From Spirochaetaceae bacterium (lineage in GTDB: Bacteria > Spirochaetota > Spirochaetia > Treponematales > Breznakiellaceae), in assembly GCA_031257995.1 (NCBI GenBank), contig JAIRNN010000116.1:1-23058 (forward strand): 23,058 nt of DNA, written 5' to 3'. The notes under the pieces were generated by a model that had not been told where the DNA came from, did not search any database, and saw only the letters and a program-made list of their open reading frames with translations. Positions 7,630-14,988 of this stretch are shown here, piece after piece. Each line of letters begins with the position of its first letter. Positions within the stretch are counted from its first letter, which is position 1. A program made the position numbers and the translations under genes.

Positions 7630-7732
7630 GCTTTGCCCGGAGCGAAGGGGGAGGCCACGAAGCAGCTATGGCAACATCGTTGCCACGACTTCCCCCAACC
7701 AGTCCCATAATTTTCAATTGTCCATTTTCCAT
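7630..7732 (-). repeat. dispersed repeat fragment, inverted orientation, with hairpin
   Basis: Read on the minus strand this stretch carries GGGGGAAGTC and CCCCTTCGCTCC, the same landmarks as the dispersed repeats at about 10232 and 14618. It contains a 7-bp hairpin, TGGCAAC (7669-7675) with GTTGCCA (7679-7685), and ends in a copy of the short AT-rich motif TTTTCAATTGTCCATTTTCC (7711-7730). It is degenerate, so the exact limits are uncertain. Confidence 0.45.
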
Positions 7733-7751
7733 TTGCGCAGCGCATCCCCCC

Positions 7752-7780
7752 TTTCCAGACCGGCGGTTTTCCGGTATAGT
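7752..7780 (+). promoter_or_regulatory. candidate serC promoter
   Basis: TTTCCA (7752-7757) and TATAGT (7775-7780) are separated by 17 bases, matching 4 of 6 and 5 of 6 consensus positions. The predicted start of transcription, about seven bases after the -10 box, falls on or next to the serC ATG at 7787, implying a leaderless or nearly leaderless mRNA. Confidence 0.5.
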
Positions 7781-7786
7781 GGGCTC

Positions 7787-8881
7787 ATGCGTGTATACAA
7801 TTTTTCTTCAGGGCCGTCTGTGTTGCCGTTGCCTGTACTGGAGCGGGCCGGAACTGAGATGTGCGACGCAAATGGAACGGGGCAGTCTGTTATGGAGATG
7901 AGTCACCGATCCAAAGACTTCAAGCCCATCATCGAAAAGGCGGAGGTGCTTCTCCGCAAGATCATGGTGATCCCTTCGAATTATAAGGTGCTTTTCTTGC
8001 AAGGGGGCGCGTCTACCCAGTTTGCGATGGTGCCGCTGAATCTTGCCGGGGTCGAGCCGGGCGAAAAACGGAAGTCCGCGTCGTTGGTGGAGACCGGTAT
8101 CTGGGCGAAGAAGGCGTTGGATGAGGCGTTGAAGTATGCCGATGTCGAGGTACGCGCGTCCTCGAAAGATGCCGCCTACAATTATATCCCCGCCGCGCCC
8201 GCGCCGAACCGGGATGATTCCTACTATTATATCTGCCTGAATAATACCATCGTTGGCACCCAATGGGACGTGCTTCCCGAAACGGGGTCTGTCCCCCTCG
8301 TGGCGGACATTTCCAGTTGTATCCTTTCCGCGCCGCTTGACGTGAGCAAGTTCGGCATTCTCTTTGCCGGGGCGCAGAAGAATCTCGGCCCGGCGGGTGT
8401 TACCGTGGTGATTATCCGCGACGACCTCTTAGGCCGTGCGCCGTCTTGGACCCCGGCCATGCTCCGCTACGAGACCCACGCGAATGAGGGCTCAATGTAC
8501 AACACGCCGCCCTGCTATCCCATCTACATCATGGGCCTCGTGCTTGAGTGGGTCGAGCGCGAGGGCGGGCTTCCCGTCATTGAGCGGCGCAACCGCGAAA
8601 AGGCCGCCTTCCTCTACGATTATCTCGATGCCTCCGCCCTCTTTCGCCCCGTTGTGCAGCCGCTCCACCGGAGCATCATGAACGTTCCCTTTATTACCGG
8701 GAATGATCTTCTGGATAAAGAATTTCTCGCCGCCGCTGAAAAAGCCGGACTGGTGAACCTTGCCGGCCATCGCCTTGTCGGAGGCATAAGGGCGAGTATC
8801 TACAACGCGATGCCGATAGAAGGCGTGCAAAAGTTGGTTGATTTCATGAAAGATTTTGAGGCCCGCCATGTTTCGCGTTAA
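7787..8881 (+). CDS. serC: phosphoserine aminotransferase
   Basis: A 364-aa protein of normal SerC length. It transfers an amino group from glutamate to 3-phosphohydroxypyruvate, the second step of serine synthesis, in the cytoplasm with PLP. It begins MRVYNFSSGPSVLPLPVL, the usual SerC start, has Met-Glu-Met-Ser-His-Arg-Ser and Leu-Phe-Leu-Gln-Gly-Gly-Ala-Ser phosphate/PLP contacts, and AGAQKNLGPAG with Lys198 as the PLP lysine. The end carries the conserved Gly-Gly-Ile-Arg-Ala-Ser-Ile-Tyr-Asn-Ala. The open frame runs 251 codons further upstream through the minisatellite, but family alignment fixes the start at 7787. No clear Shine-Dalgarno precedes it; only GGG lies nearby. It overlaps serA by 14 bp, so the two are translated from one mRNA. 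Confidence 0.96.
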   Translation: MRVYNFSSGPSVLPLPVLERAGTEMCDANGTGQSVMEMSHRSKDFKPIIEKAEVLLRKIMVIPSNYKVLFLQGGASTQFAMVPLNLAGVEPGEKRKSASLVETGIWAKKALDEALKYADVEVRASSKDAAYNYIPAAPAPNRDDSYYYICLNNTIVGTQWDVLPETGSVPLVADISSCILSAPLDVSKFGILFAGAQKNLGPAGVTVVIIRDDLLGRAPSWTPAMLRYETHANEGSMYNTPPCYPIYIMGLVLEWVEREGGLPVIERRNREKAAFLYDYLDASALFRPVVQPLHRSIMNVPFITGNDLLDKEFLAAAEKAGLVNLAGHRLVGGIRASIYNAMPIEGVQKLVDFMKDFEARHVSR

Positions 8882-10076
8882 GACCCTGAACAACATCTCG
8901 CCCAAAGGATTGAAATACTTTTCCATCGACCGTTATGAAGCGGGGAACAATGTCCCCAACCCCGACGCGCTACTCCTCCGTTCCGCCGACCTCCACGGCG
9001 TTGACATCCCGAAATCGGTCGTCGCCGTAGCACGTTCCGGTGCGGGGGTAAACAACATCCCGGTACCGGCCCTCACCGAACGCGGTATTGTCGTTTTTAA
9101 CACGCCGGGGGCCAACGCCAACGCAGTGAAAGAACTCACCCTCGCCGCCCTCCTCCTCTCGTCGCGCAAAATCACGGACGCGATTCTTTGGGGACAGTCC
9201 CTTGCTATGAACGTAAAACAGAACGGAAAAGAGAGTGGGGGCGCGGGCGAACTTTCCCGCCTTGTCGAAAAGGAAAAGAACAATTTCTCAGGCCCGGAGA
9301 TCAGGGGAAAGACCCTCGGCGTGATCGGACTGGGCGCGATCGGGGTAAGCGTCGCCAACGACGCGCTTTCCCTCGGCATGGACGTGATCGGCTACGACCC
9401 CTTCATCTCGGTGGATGCCGCTTGGTCGCTCTCCCGCGCCGTTGGCAAGGCCGACTCGCTTGAAAGCCTCCTCTCTGCCTCCGACTATATAACGATCCAC
9501 ATCCCACTCACCGCTGATTCTCGCGGTATCTTGAACGATGACCGGATCCGCAAGATCAAAAAAGGCGCACGCCTCCTCAACTTTGCCCGTGGGGAACTCG
9601 TTTCTGAGCCCGCCATCCTCGCGGCGCTCGACGAAGGCCGCGTCTCCGTGTATGTTACCGACTTTCCCACCCCGGCACTCCTCGCGCACCGGAACGCCCT
9701 CTGCACACCCCACCTCGGCGCGTCAACCCCCGAAGCGGAGGAAAACTGCGCGGTGATGGCGGCGCGTCAGCTTGTAGACTTCCTCGAAACCGGCGCCGTC
9801 CGAAACTCGGTGAACTTCCCCGTCTGCAAACTCGACAAACACACCGGCCACCGCCTCCTCATCATGAACCGCAATGTGCCCAACATGGTCGGCCAAATCA
9901 CCTCGATGCTCGCCGCGTCAAAGATCAACATTATGGACATGATCAACCACCACCGCGATGGTTTCGCCTACAACATCATCGACACCGAACAGGAAACCTC
10001 CCCCGTCATCGTCGCGCGACTCCAGGGCATCGAAGGTGTCGTCCGCGTCCGGGCCATCGAAGAAGCTCCCCGTTAG
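8868..10076 (+). CDS. serA: D-3-phosphoglycerate dehydrogenase with ACT domain
   Basis: A 402-aa NAD-dependent dehydrogenase that oxidises 3-phosphoglycerate to 3-phosphohydroxypyruvate, the substrate of SerC. The Rossmann motif GLGAIG is at residues 154-159, the catalytic arginine is in FARGEL (Arg241) and the catalytic histidine in TPHLGAST (His282). The C-terminal ~75 residues (from HRLLIMNRNVPNMVGQI) form an ACT domain, typical of serine-sensing forms. The usual DVFPTEP stretch with the catalytic Glu reads VYVTDFPTP; I recall a similar YVTDFP in clostridial enzymes, so this is probably a subgroup feature. I chose ATG 8868 (MFRVKTL), overlapping serC by 14 bp; an in-frame ATG at 8856 would overlap more. 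Confidence 0.95.
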   Translation: MFRVKTLNNISPKGLKYFSIDRYEAGNNVPNPDALLLRSADLHGVDIPKSVVAVARSGAGVNNIPVPALTERGIVVFNTPGANANAVKELTLAALLLSSRKITDAILWGQSLAMNVKQNGKESGGAGELSRLVEKEKNNFSGPEIRGKTLGVIGLGAIGVSVANDALSLGMDVIGYDPFISVDAAWSLSRAVGKADSLESLLSASDYITIHIPLTADSRGILNDDRIRKIKKGARLLNFARGELVSEPAILAALDEGRVSVYVTDFPTPALLAHRNALCTPHLGASTPEAEENCAVMAARQLVDFLETGAVRNSVNFPVCKLDKHTGHRLLIMNRNVPNMVGQITSMLAASKINIMDMINHHRDGFAYNIIDTEQETSPVIVARLQGIEGVVRVRAIEEAPR

Positions 10077-10081
10077 GAGAA

Positions 10082-10119
10082 CCGCAGATCGCGCGGACAA
10101 ACACTGCGGGCAATTTTTC
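10082..10119 (+). terminator. weak terminator after serCA
   Basis: CCGCAG (10082-10087) pairs with CTGCGG (10104-10109) around a 16-nt loop and is followed by GCAATTTTT. It starts five bases past the serA stop. Position and T-run fit an intrinsic terminator; the stem is short. Confidence 0.45.
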
Positions 10120-10231
10120 TGCCATAGTGCTTCTGAAAATATAAGGAGGGGGACACCCACGCAGATAAATGCAACAGGCCCCATCTTCCCCCTACGGGGA
10201 ATTGAAAATTGATAATGGAAAAGGGAAAATG

Positions 10232-10450
10232 ATAAGGCTAGTGGGGGAAGTCTCTCCCTCGCTCCAGACTTGCTCCGGCCTACGGCCTGCACAATTTTTA
10301 CGCTCCCCCTCCTCCAATCCTCCTCTGCGGGGCACCTAATGCCGTGCGCGAAACGTTGAGCGCGTTTTTACTATTCCAGCGGCACGGTGTGGGCCCCATA
10401 AATGTTTTATTGTAAATAAATGCAATAGGGCCCCGGCAGCCCCCGCAACG
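10232..10450. repeat. dispersed repeat, copy A
   Basis: It shares ordered blocks with 14618-14880: GGGGGAAGTCT...CTCGCTCCAG, a CCTCTGCGG block, GCGCGAAACGTTGAGCGCGTTT, here in two parts GCGCGAAACG and TTGAGCGCGTTT, then ATTCCAGCGGCA(C/T)GGTGT followed by GGGCCCC and ATAAATGCAA(C/T)AGGG. A stray ATAAATGCAACAGGCCCC fragment lies just upstream at 10164-10185. No coding signal is visible; the 10120-10976 gap as a whole contains only repeats. Confidence 0.75.
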
Positions 10451-10486
10451 CCCCGCCCCTATCCCTGACCATGATCCATTTTCAAT

Positions 10487-10888
10487 TGAGCCTGTTCCAA
10501 AACCCCGAGCAAATCTTAGAACAACCATACTTACAGCGAACTTTCAAGAAAATTTAACCGCTAAGGCGCCCATTTGCCGAGCCCAAAACATTGAGGGCGT
10601 TAGCGCGGTTATGCAGCATGGCGCGGCGCCAGTAAAGGCGGCGCTTGGATACCAGTTTCGGCACAGCGGGACTGAAGGCGCGGAAGGTCTTTAGGCAGCC
10701 GCGCCTTTTACCGCCGATCCGTCTGTTTTGTCAGCCTTCACAGAAAGCCGCCTTCAATACTGCTGGTAAAGCCAACCGGCTGTCAAACCAGCGCGCCTCC
10801 ATCCTTATTCGCCTCAGCGGTTTACTAACCGCCTTCGCCTTTGCGGTTAATTCCTTATCTCTTTGTCAACTGAGCCTGTTCCAAAACC
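10487..10888. repeat. 18-bp direct repeats bracketing an inverted-repeat element
   Basis: TGAGCCTGTTCCAAAACC occurs exactly at 10487-10504 and again at 10871-10888. The inverted-repeat element at 10554-10850 lies between the two copies. Confidence 0.7.
10554..10850. mobile_element. candidate MITE or structured element with 15-bp terminal inverted repeats
   Basis: TTAACCGCTAAGGCG (10554-10568) matches the reverse complement of 10836-10850 at 14 of 15 positions. The 297-bp interior is GC-rich and strongly foldable: CGCTAA...CGCCC near the left end can pair with GGGCG-TTAGCG near 10596-10606. AAGGCGCGG (10675-10683) pairs perfectly with CCGCGCCTT (10699-10707) and is followed by TTTA. GCGGTT pairs with AACCGC near 10817-10832. 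No transposase or convincing reading frame is inside, so a non-autonomous element or a structured transcript is inferred. Confidence 0.55.
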
Positions 10889-10976
10889 ACGATTTTTTCA
10901 CCTTTTCGCCTTTTTTTCGTGTCAAAATAAAGCAAACGGGCTAACAACCGCATATATATGTACGAGGTTATAATAT

Positions 10977-11483
10977 ATGAGGAAAAACAGAGAGTTGGCG
11001 GAAAACGTCTGGTATGAGGTGCGGACGGCGGTTAATATCGAAGAGCCCTTGTTCCGGTTGCCGGAGGCGAAAGCGCTGCTCCACCGCGTACTCCGTGAGA
11101 CAAAAGCGCGTTACGGCTTCGAGATGCGCGGGCTCAAGCTTGAGGGAGCGTGGCTCACGTTTTACATCAAGCCCGACAACGGCCTCAAACTGCCGAAGAT
11201 AATGCAGTGGTTGAAGCAGACGTTTTCGATCCGCTTCAACATGCTGACGGGAAGAGCGGGGCACGTCTGGGGAGAACGGTACGAGTCGGATATCTTGTGG
11301 GGAGGGCCGCCTGAGGGGGCAGAGGAAGTTGACTGGGCGGCGGTGGAAATATCGGCGAAAACGAAGATACCGGCGGCTATAGCCTACACCTTGTCTTGGG
11401 GCAGCCCCCGCTCGGACGGGATGACGATAACGACGAGTTTTTCGGCCAAAAACGCTTCCAAAACCGCCCCTCCACCCGGTTAA
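10977..11483 (+). CDS. RAYT/Y1-transposase-like protein lacking the HUH motif
   Basis: A 168-aa protein that follows the layout of REP-associated tyrosine transposases (Y1/IS200-like). VWYEVRTAVN corresponds to the usual VYHVTSRGN start. KALLHRVLRETKARYGF corresponds to the first helix, and RFNMLTGRAGHVWGERYES corresponds to the conserved fNrr.GrsGhvwqgRfks block at about residues 85-103. The His-x-His strand (normally NHxHLL) instead reads LEGAWLTFYI, and the helix where a Tyr is expected reads LKQTFSIRFN. Both point to loss of DNA cleavage while single-strand or hairpin binding might remain. The C-terminus after residue 105 is unlike RAYTs. ACGAGGT at 10962-10968 is the ribosome binding site. 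The first 31 codons and at least 86 bp of leader recur at 22880-23058. Confidence 0.7.
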   Translation: MRKNRELAENVWYEVRTAVNIEEPLFRLPEAKALLHRVLRETKARYGFEMRGLKLEGAWLTFYIKPDNGLKLPKIMQWLKQTFSIRFNMLTGRAGHVWGERYESDILWGGPPEGAEEVDWAAVEISAKTKIPAAIAYTLSWGSPRSDGMTITTSFSAKNASKTAPPPG

Positions 11484-11684
11484 CCGCCCCGGATAACGCC
11501 CCCGGATCACGGCCAAAAAGGAGTTACATACAGCCTCAATCACGTGGGCCACGGATGGCCAGAGGAGAGGTCTGCCCAACACCGCAACATGAGGTTGTGA
11601 AACCGGCTCATTTGCGTAATCTGCGGTCCCCCGTGACTAAAGCCGTAATGAAGTCCGTGATTAATGCCGGGGCGTTGCGGGGGC

Positions 11685-11702
11685 TTTCCCCTTTCGGGGA
11701 AA
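11685..11702. other. short hairpin in the gap after the RAYT-like gene
   Basis: TTTCCCC (11685-11691) pairs with GGGGAAA (11696-11702) around TTTC. It is followed by a copy of the dispersed AATGGATAATTGAAAATG motif (11701-11718). The 11484-11750 gap otherwise shows no gene. Confidence 0.45.
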
Positions 11703-11780
11703 TGGATAATTGAAAATGATCTGATTTTGAAGGCTGCTGTCGCGTCCTGGTGTAAAGTTGACACATAAGGAGTCGTAAAG

Positions 11781-12116
11781 ATGAAAGATGTGATACGAAA
11801 AGCGTCAGCGTTTAAGCTAAGTCTAGTGGAGGACGTGGCCTACGGGAAGTACGGGAGCTTTGAGGAAGCGGGGCGGAGGGACGGGATACGCGGCAGCGCG
11901 CCACCGGACCGGCGGGTCAAGCGGTACGGACGGGGGATATTTTGCCCAAGAGGATAAAGGCAGAAACGATGAACGGGATCGATGGGATGAAGGCGGACCT
12001 TGCCAACGTGCGCATGGATTACTGCCTTGAGAGCGCGTTTTTGGAGACAGTCTGACGGAAACTTGGAACGGCCACGGAGGGCTTAAAAAAAAGAACGTTA
12101 TAACGCTTGCCGGATT
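11781..12116 (+). pseudogene. IS3-family orfA remnant (HTH protein)
   Basis: It starts MKDVIRKASAFKLSLVEDVA after AAGGAGTCG and reads a helix-turn-helix-like segment (GKYGSFEEAGRRDGIRG) to TAA at 11955-11957. Intact relatives continue in a frame that here resumes at about 11945 as LPKRIKAETM, MKADLANVRMDYCLESAFLE, then a TGA at 12053. At least one frameshift and one nonsense mutation are therefore present. The MDYCLESAFLE block is characteristic of this group of IS3 orfA proteins as I recall them. Confidence 0.7.
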
Positions 12117-12137
12117 GCGAAAGACAAGGGGGACAGC

Positions 12138-12909
12138 ATGAGATGCCCGATGAGCGCAGGGCGGCTGTGCCGCAAGCCGGGGATGAGCCGGCAGAACTGT
12201 TACAAGGCCCGGAAACAGAGGCTGCAGGAGGAAGCTGTTTCACCTGCCGGGGCCGAAACCGGCCGAAGAAAGCGCAGCCATAGGCCGGGACCAGTTTTTC
12301 GGGGTGTTACGGGAAAAATGGCTACCGCTTGACAGGCATCCCGCCGCGCCCCGGACAACGGACAGCCGGCACAGCCTGCCGGTGTTCTACAATCCGGTCA
12401 AGGATATGGAGCTTGACGACCCCCATCAGGTACGGGCAAGCGGCATCACGTATATCAGAACCGATGAAGGCTGTCTGTACCTGTCGCCGATGACGGACTT
12501 GCGGTCCCGTAAGGCAGCGGGTTGTCACGCCAGCGGTACGCTGGACGCCGAAGGCGCCCTTTGCGCCTTGAAAATGGCGCTGGCGAACCTGCCCGGGGGC
12601 GCTTTGCCGGCACGCCATTCGGATCGCGGCTGTCAATATTGTTCGCTCTGGTATGTTGAGGAGCTTGACCGACATGGCCTTAGGATGAGCATGACGGAAG
12701 AGCTTCACTGTTACGAAAACGCCCGTGCCGAAAGGTTAAACGGGACTTTGAAACAGGAATACGGGCTGGGCATTTCGTTGCGGAGTAAAAAACAGGCGAT
12801 TCGGGCGGCAGATGAGGTGGTGTTCCTTTACAACACCAAACGCCCTCATTGAGCCCTTAATTTCGAAACGCCTGAAAATAGGCGCCGTAAGGCCGCATGA
12901 AAAACTGTC
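12138..12909 (+). pseudogene. IS3-family orfB DDE transposase remnant
   Basis: The N-terminus reads MSAGRLCRKPGMSRQNCYKA, then shifts frame near 12235; the usual segment before FHLLGP...IGRDQFF is shortened. From 12304 the catalytic core continues: HSLPVFYNPVKDMEL, ITYIRTDEGCLYLSPMTD, HSDRGCQYCSLWYVEEL, ENARAERLNGTLKQEYGLG. The first catalytic Asp is lost: the usual W-x-S-D-I-T-Y-I reads VRASGITYI. The second Asp (HSDRG) and the Glu (AERLNG) remain. Translation ends RPH-TGA at 12850-12852; beyond it ALNFETPENRRRKAA then another TGA and KTVNLFQNLT stay in frame, showing where the gene used to continue. Confidence 0.82.
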
Positions 12910-12930
12910 AACCTATTTCAGAACTTGACA

Positions 12931-13209
12931 ATCGACGCTTTTCTGGAAAACGGCGCCCAGGCGACGGCCGTCGAGGTAAAGGCGAAACTCCAGAAAGCCG
13001 ATGTGGACGGCCACGTGAGCCGTATGGAAAAACTCCGCAGATACGCGGATTTGCGCGGCGACCTGCGGGACTATTTCGGGGCGATGGCGGCCACAGTGGT
13101 AGCCGAAAAGGAACAGGATTACGCGCTGGAAAACAGTTTTTACGTGATAGAGCCGTCCGGTGAAGACGTAAAGGTAACCGAGCCGGATTCCAATCTCAGG
13201 GGTTGGTAA
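12931..13209 (+). pseudogene. 5'-truncated PD-(D/E)XK nuclease-like gene
   Basis: About 92 codons remain. They read IDAFLENGAQATAVEVKAK, then HVSRMEKLRRYADLRGD, GAMAATVVAEKEQDYALEN and end FYVIEPSGEDVKV. The Asp (IDAF) and Glu-x-Lys (VEVK) are the PD-(D/E)XK core, and the whole matches the C-terminal half of a Treponema-type family with an N-terminal coiled coil (possibly DUF3782-like). The 5' half is missing: the IS3 remnant ends exactly before Ile-Asp, and no upstream half is found left of the IS. A TTG at 12925 could start translation, but it lies in the IS end. A relative with the opposite half preserved is at 21093-21607. Confidence 0.72.
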
Positions 13210-13276
13210 AAGTGCGGGCACTGGGCGGTGGTCTTGCGTTCTCCGCTGCCACCTCTCCTTTAGCACAGAAATTAAT

Positions 13277-13379
13277 CACAGATGAACACAGATTGGACAG
13301 ATACACACAGATTTTTCACACCGGAACCCTCTTAATCTGTAGAAATCTGTGTGCGGACATCTTCGTCCGTTCATCTGTG
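13277..13379. repeat. nested inverted repeat of CACAGATGAAC type
   Basis: CACAGATGAAC (13277-13287) pairs perfectly with 13369-13379, and inside it CACACAGATTT (13304-13314) pairs perfectly with AAATCTGTGTG (13343-13353). ACAGAT occurs several more times in between. It lies between the converging nuclease fragment and the lacI-type gene. A related CCACAGATTAGCACAGATT is at the end of holA (22594-22612). The 13210-13442 gap has no gene. Confidence 0.75.
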
Positions 13380-13442
13380 GTATCTGCGGTTCTTTGTGAT
13401 TCATCATGTCCGGCTGTGGTTACATGTGATAAATGCCGTAAT

Positions 13443-14564
13443 TTAAAGCCGGGGGCGGCTTTTTGAAAGGGCCTTCTCTTCCGGTTCCGACAGAAAATAG
13501 TGGTTTTTAAGGTAATTGATGTTTTCCCTGAAGATAAGCGTATGGGCGATTTCTATATCCCGCTGCCGTTCTCTGATTTTTGATTCCAGAATGGTCTCCA
13601 GCGTCCTCACGGCGGTATAGCCTTGGAGTATCGGATCCTGAAACACAATTGCCGTGAGGAGTCCGTTTTCCAGACATCTCAGAGCATGGTCGTTGACATC
13701 GTGCAACAGAGTGATCGTCCGGCGGTAATCGCAGGTTTCAAGCCCCTCAAGAAAGCCGTCGGTGTAGGCGGGGACAAAATACACCGCATCCACCCTGCCC
13801 TGGCTGCTCTTAAGTAGCTGTTTGATCTGGATGTCCACCCCAACGTCCGTCTTCATGTTGATGTATTCCACCCGGCTCGCGACAAAGGGATACCGGTGGT
13901 CGATCACCTCAAGGAACCCCCGGATCCGCTTAGCGTTAATATCGGGGCCGTCGGTCATGCGGTCTACATCCTCGTTCACCCCTATCACGAGAACCTTTCC
14001 GGTACCCTTGAGCCTTAAAGATTCCCCGATAAAATTCGCCGCAAGCCGTCCGCCGTCGGGATAATTCGCGCCGATATAACAGAGCCGGTTTGTTTCGGGA
14101 TCGTCCACATTGTAAAAAACATAGGGAATGCCGGCTTTTTCGGTCAGTTCTATGATTTCTTTCATGCGGTACATCCGCATACAGAGAAAAGCGGCGGCGT
14201 CAAGCCCGTTTCGCATTTCCCGCTTGAGTGTCGCAAGATAATACTCCGTGTCGAAATCGGGTATCCTGAAAAACCGAACCTCATAGTTAAGGGACTCGAT
14301 GTACTCGGCGGCACTCCGGACACCCCGCTCGATGTCGTCCCACACAAAGGACGGAAAGGTGGAGGTAAATACCGCGATGATCCTCGTTTTGTTCCGTACC
14401 AGAATCTGGGATGCCCGATGAGGCACATAGGATTGCTTTTTCGCATAGTCAAAGATACGTTTTTTCAGTTCCAGAGAAACATACCCTGAGCTATTAAACG
14501 CCCGGCTCACCGTGATGAGGGAGATACCGAGATCTTTGGCGATGTCTTTCTGGGTAATACGCAC
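13443..14564 (-). CDS. LacI-family transcriptional regulator
   Basis: A 373-aa LacI/GalR-type repressor. The N-terminal helix-turn-helix reads ITQKDIAKDLGISLITVSRAF (split here: ITQKDIAKDLG, ISLITVSRAF), followed by the hinge region SYVPHRASQIL, and a periplasmic-binding-protein-like effector domain from about residue 60 to 345. The effector is probably a sugar or oligosaccharide. It is divergent from the binding-protein/permease/GH31 operon, which it very likely controls through the palindrome at 14989-15006. The start codon is GTG (14564); no in-frame ATG fits, and there is no good Shine-Dalgarno. TATAAT on the minus strand lies only 15-20 bases upstream, so the leader is very short. The last 30 residues are a polar tail ending over a terminator hairpin. 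Confidence 0.93.
   Translation of the reverse strand: MRITQKDIAKDLGISLITVSRAFNSSGYVSLELKKRIFDYAKKQSYVPHRASQILVRNKTRIIAVFTSTFPSFVWDDIERGVRSAAEYIESLNYEVRFFRIPDFDTEYYLATLKREMRNGLDAAAFLCMRMYRMKEIIELTEKAGIPYVFYNVDDPETNRLCYIGANYPDGGRLAANFIGESLRLKGTGKVLVIGVNEDVDRMTDGPDINAKRIRGFLEVIDHRYPFVASRVEYINMKTDVGVDIQIKQLLKSSQGRVDAVYFVPAYTDGFLEGLETCDYRRTITLLHDVNDHALRCLENGLLTAIVFQDPILQGYTAVRTLETILESKIRERQRDIEIAHTLIFRENINYLKNHYFLSEPEEKALSKSRPRL
13445..13464 (+). terminator. intrinsic terminator overlapping the 3' end of the regulator gene
   Basis: AAAGCC (13445-13450) pairs with GGCTTT (13457-13462) around GGGGGC, followed by TTTT... on the + strand. It would stop rightward transcription from the repeat region; its bases also encode the last codons and stop of the minus-strand regulator. 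Confidence 0.55.
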
Positions 14565-14578
14565 TTGTGATTTATACT

Positions 14579-14584
14579 ATTATA
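14579..14584 (-). promoter_or_regulatory. candidate -10 box of the LacI-type regulator
   Basis: TATAAT on the minus strand, 14 bases before the GTG start. No convincing -35 box is found at 16-18 bases. If used, transcription would start about eight bases before the start codon. Confidence 0.35.
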
Positions 14585-14617
14585 CTGTTTTAGGCATAGA
14601 AATAACATCGGTGTTTT

Positions 14618-14880
14618 TAGGTAGGGGAAGTCTTCCCCTTCGCTCCAGCCCGCTCTCCGGTCGATATGTCCGCACCTACGGCTACGCCTAATGCGCGTCC
14701 ACATCTCCCTCCGTTTGGTCTTACGCTATCCCCTCTGCGGCACCCGTTACCTCGCGCGAAACGTTGAGCGCGTTTAACCATTCCAGCGGCATGGTGTGGG
14801 CCCCAAAAATGCTTCGCTCCGGATAAATGCAACAGGGTCCCGGCAAGCCAGTTCTCCCCCTCCCCCCAAAAAAGCAACGC
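14618..14880. repeat. dispersed repeat, copy B
   Basis: It shares blocks in the same order with copy A at 10232-10450: GGGGAAGTCTTCCCC, TCGCTCCAG, CCCTCTGCGG, GCGCGAAACGTTGAGCGCG, TTCCAGCGGCATGGTGTGGG and ATAAATGCAACAGGG. It fills most of the space between the divergent regulator and its target promoter. Copies differ by small insertions and deletions. No coding signal. Confidence 0.75.
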
Positions 14881-14954
14881 CCCAGGCATAAACGGTTGCA
14901 ATCGCTCAAGTCATAAAAGCGCATAAAAAAACAGATTTTTTTTGAAAATTTTTC

Positions 14955-14983
14955 TTGACACGGTACAAAAGCCGTGATACACT
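14955..14983 (+). promoter_or_regulatory. sigma-70-type promoter of the sugar operon
   Basis: TTGACA (14955-14960), a 17-base spacer, and TACACT (14978-14983). An A/T-rich tract (about 14920-14953) lies directly upstream and could act as an UP element. The predicted start of transcription, about 14990, falls within the operator palindrome. Confidence 0.8.
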
Positions 14984-14988
14984 ACTCT

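Larger units (their letters stand above)
11751..12930 (+). mobile_element. degenerate IS3-family insertion sequence
   Basis: The element runs from TGTAAAGTT (11751-11759) to the imperfectly complementary AACTTGACA (12922-12930), 8 of 9 matching, with IS3-style TG...CA ends. Inside are remnants of orfA and of the DDE transposase orfB in the usual order, broken by frameshifts, a deletion and stop codons. No target duplication is evident (left flank ends CCTGG, right flank starts ATCGA). The right end abuts a 5'-truncated PD-(D/E)XK gene. It is dead on its own; mobilisation in trans is doubtful. Confidence 0.8.

Noticed and set aside
6927..7745. Pro/Gln/Ser-rich reading frames on the minus strand across the minisatellite
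   Set aside because: Several frames are open at once because the repeat lacks stop codons; there is no independent coding evidence.
7034..7786. Long in-frame extension of serC through the minisatellite
   Set aside because: The stretch is a repeat with variable unit length and no ribosome site; SerC family alignment begins exactly at 7787.
9580..9720. Loss of the catalytic Glu in SerA as a possible inactivation
   Set aside because: The replacement VYVTDFPTP resembles the YVTDFP form I recall from clostridial SerA proteins, so it is likely a subgroup trait rather than a defect.
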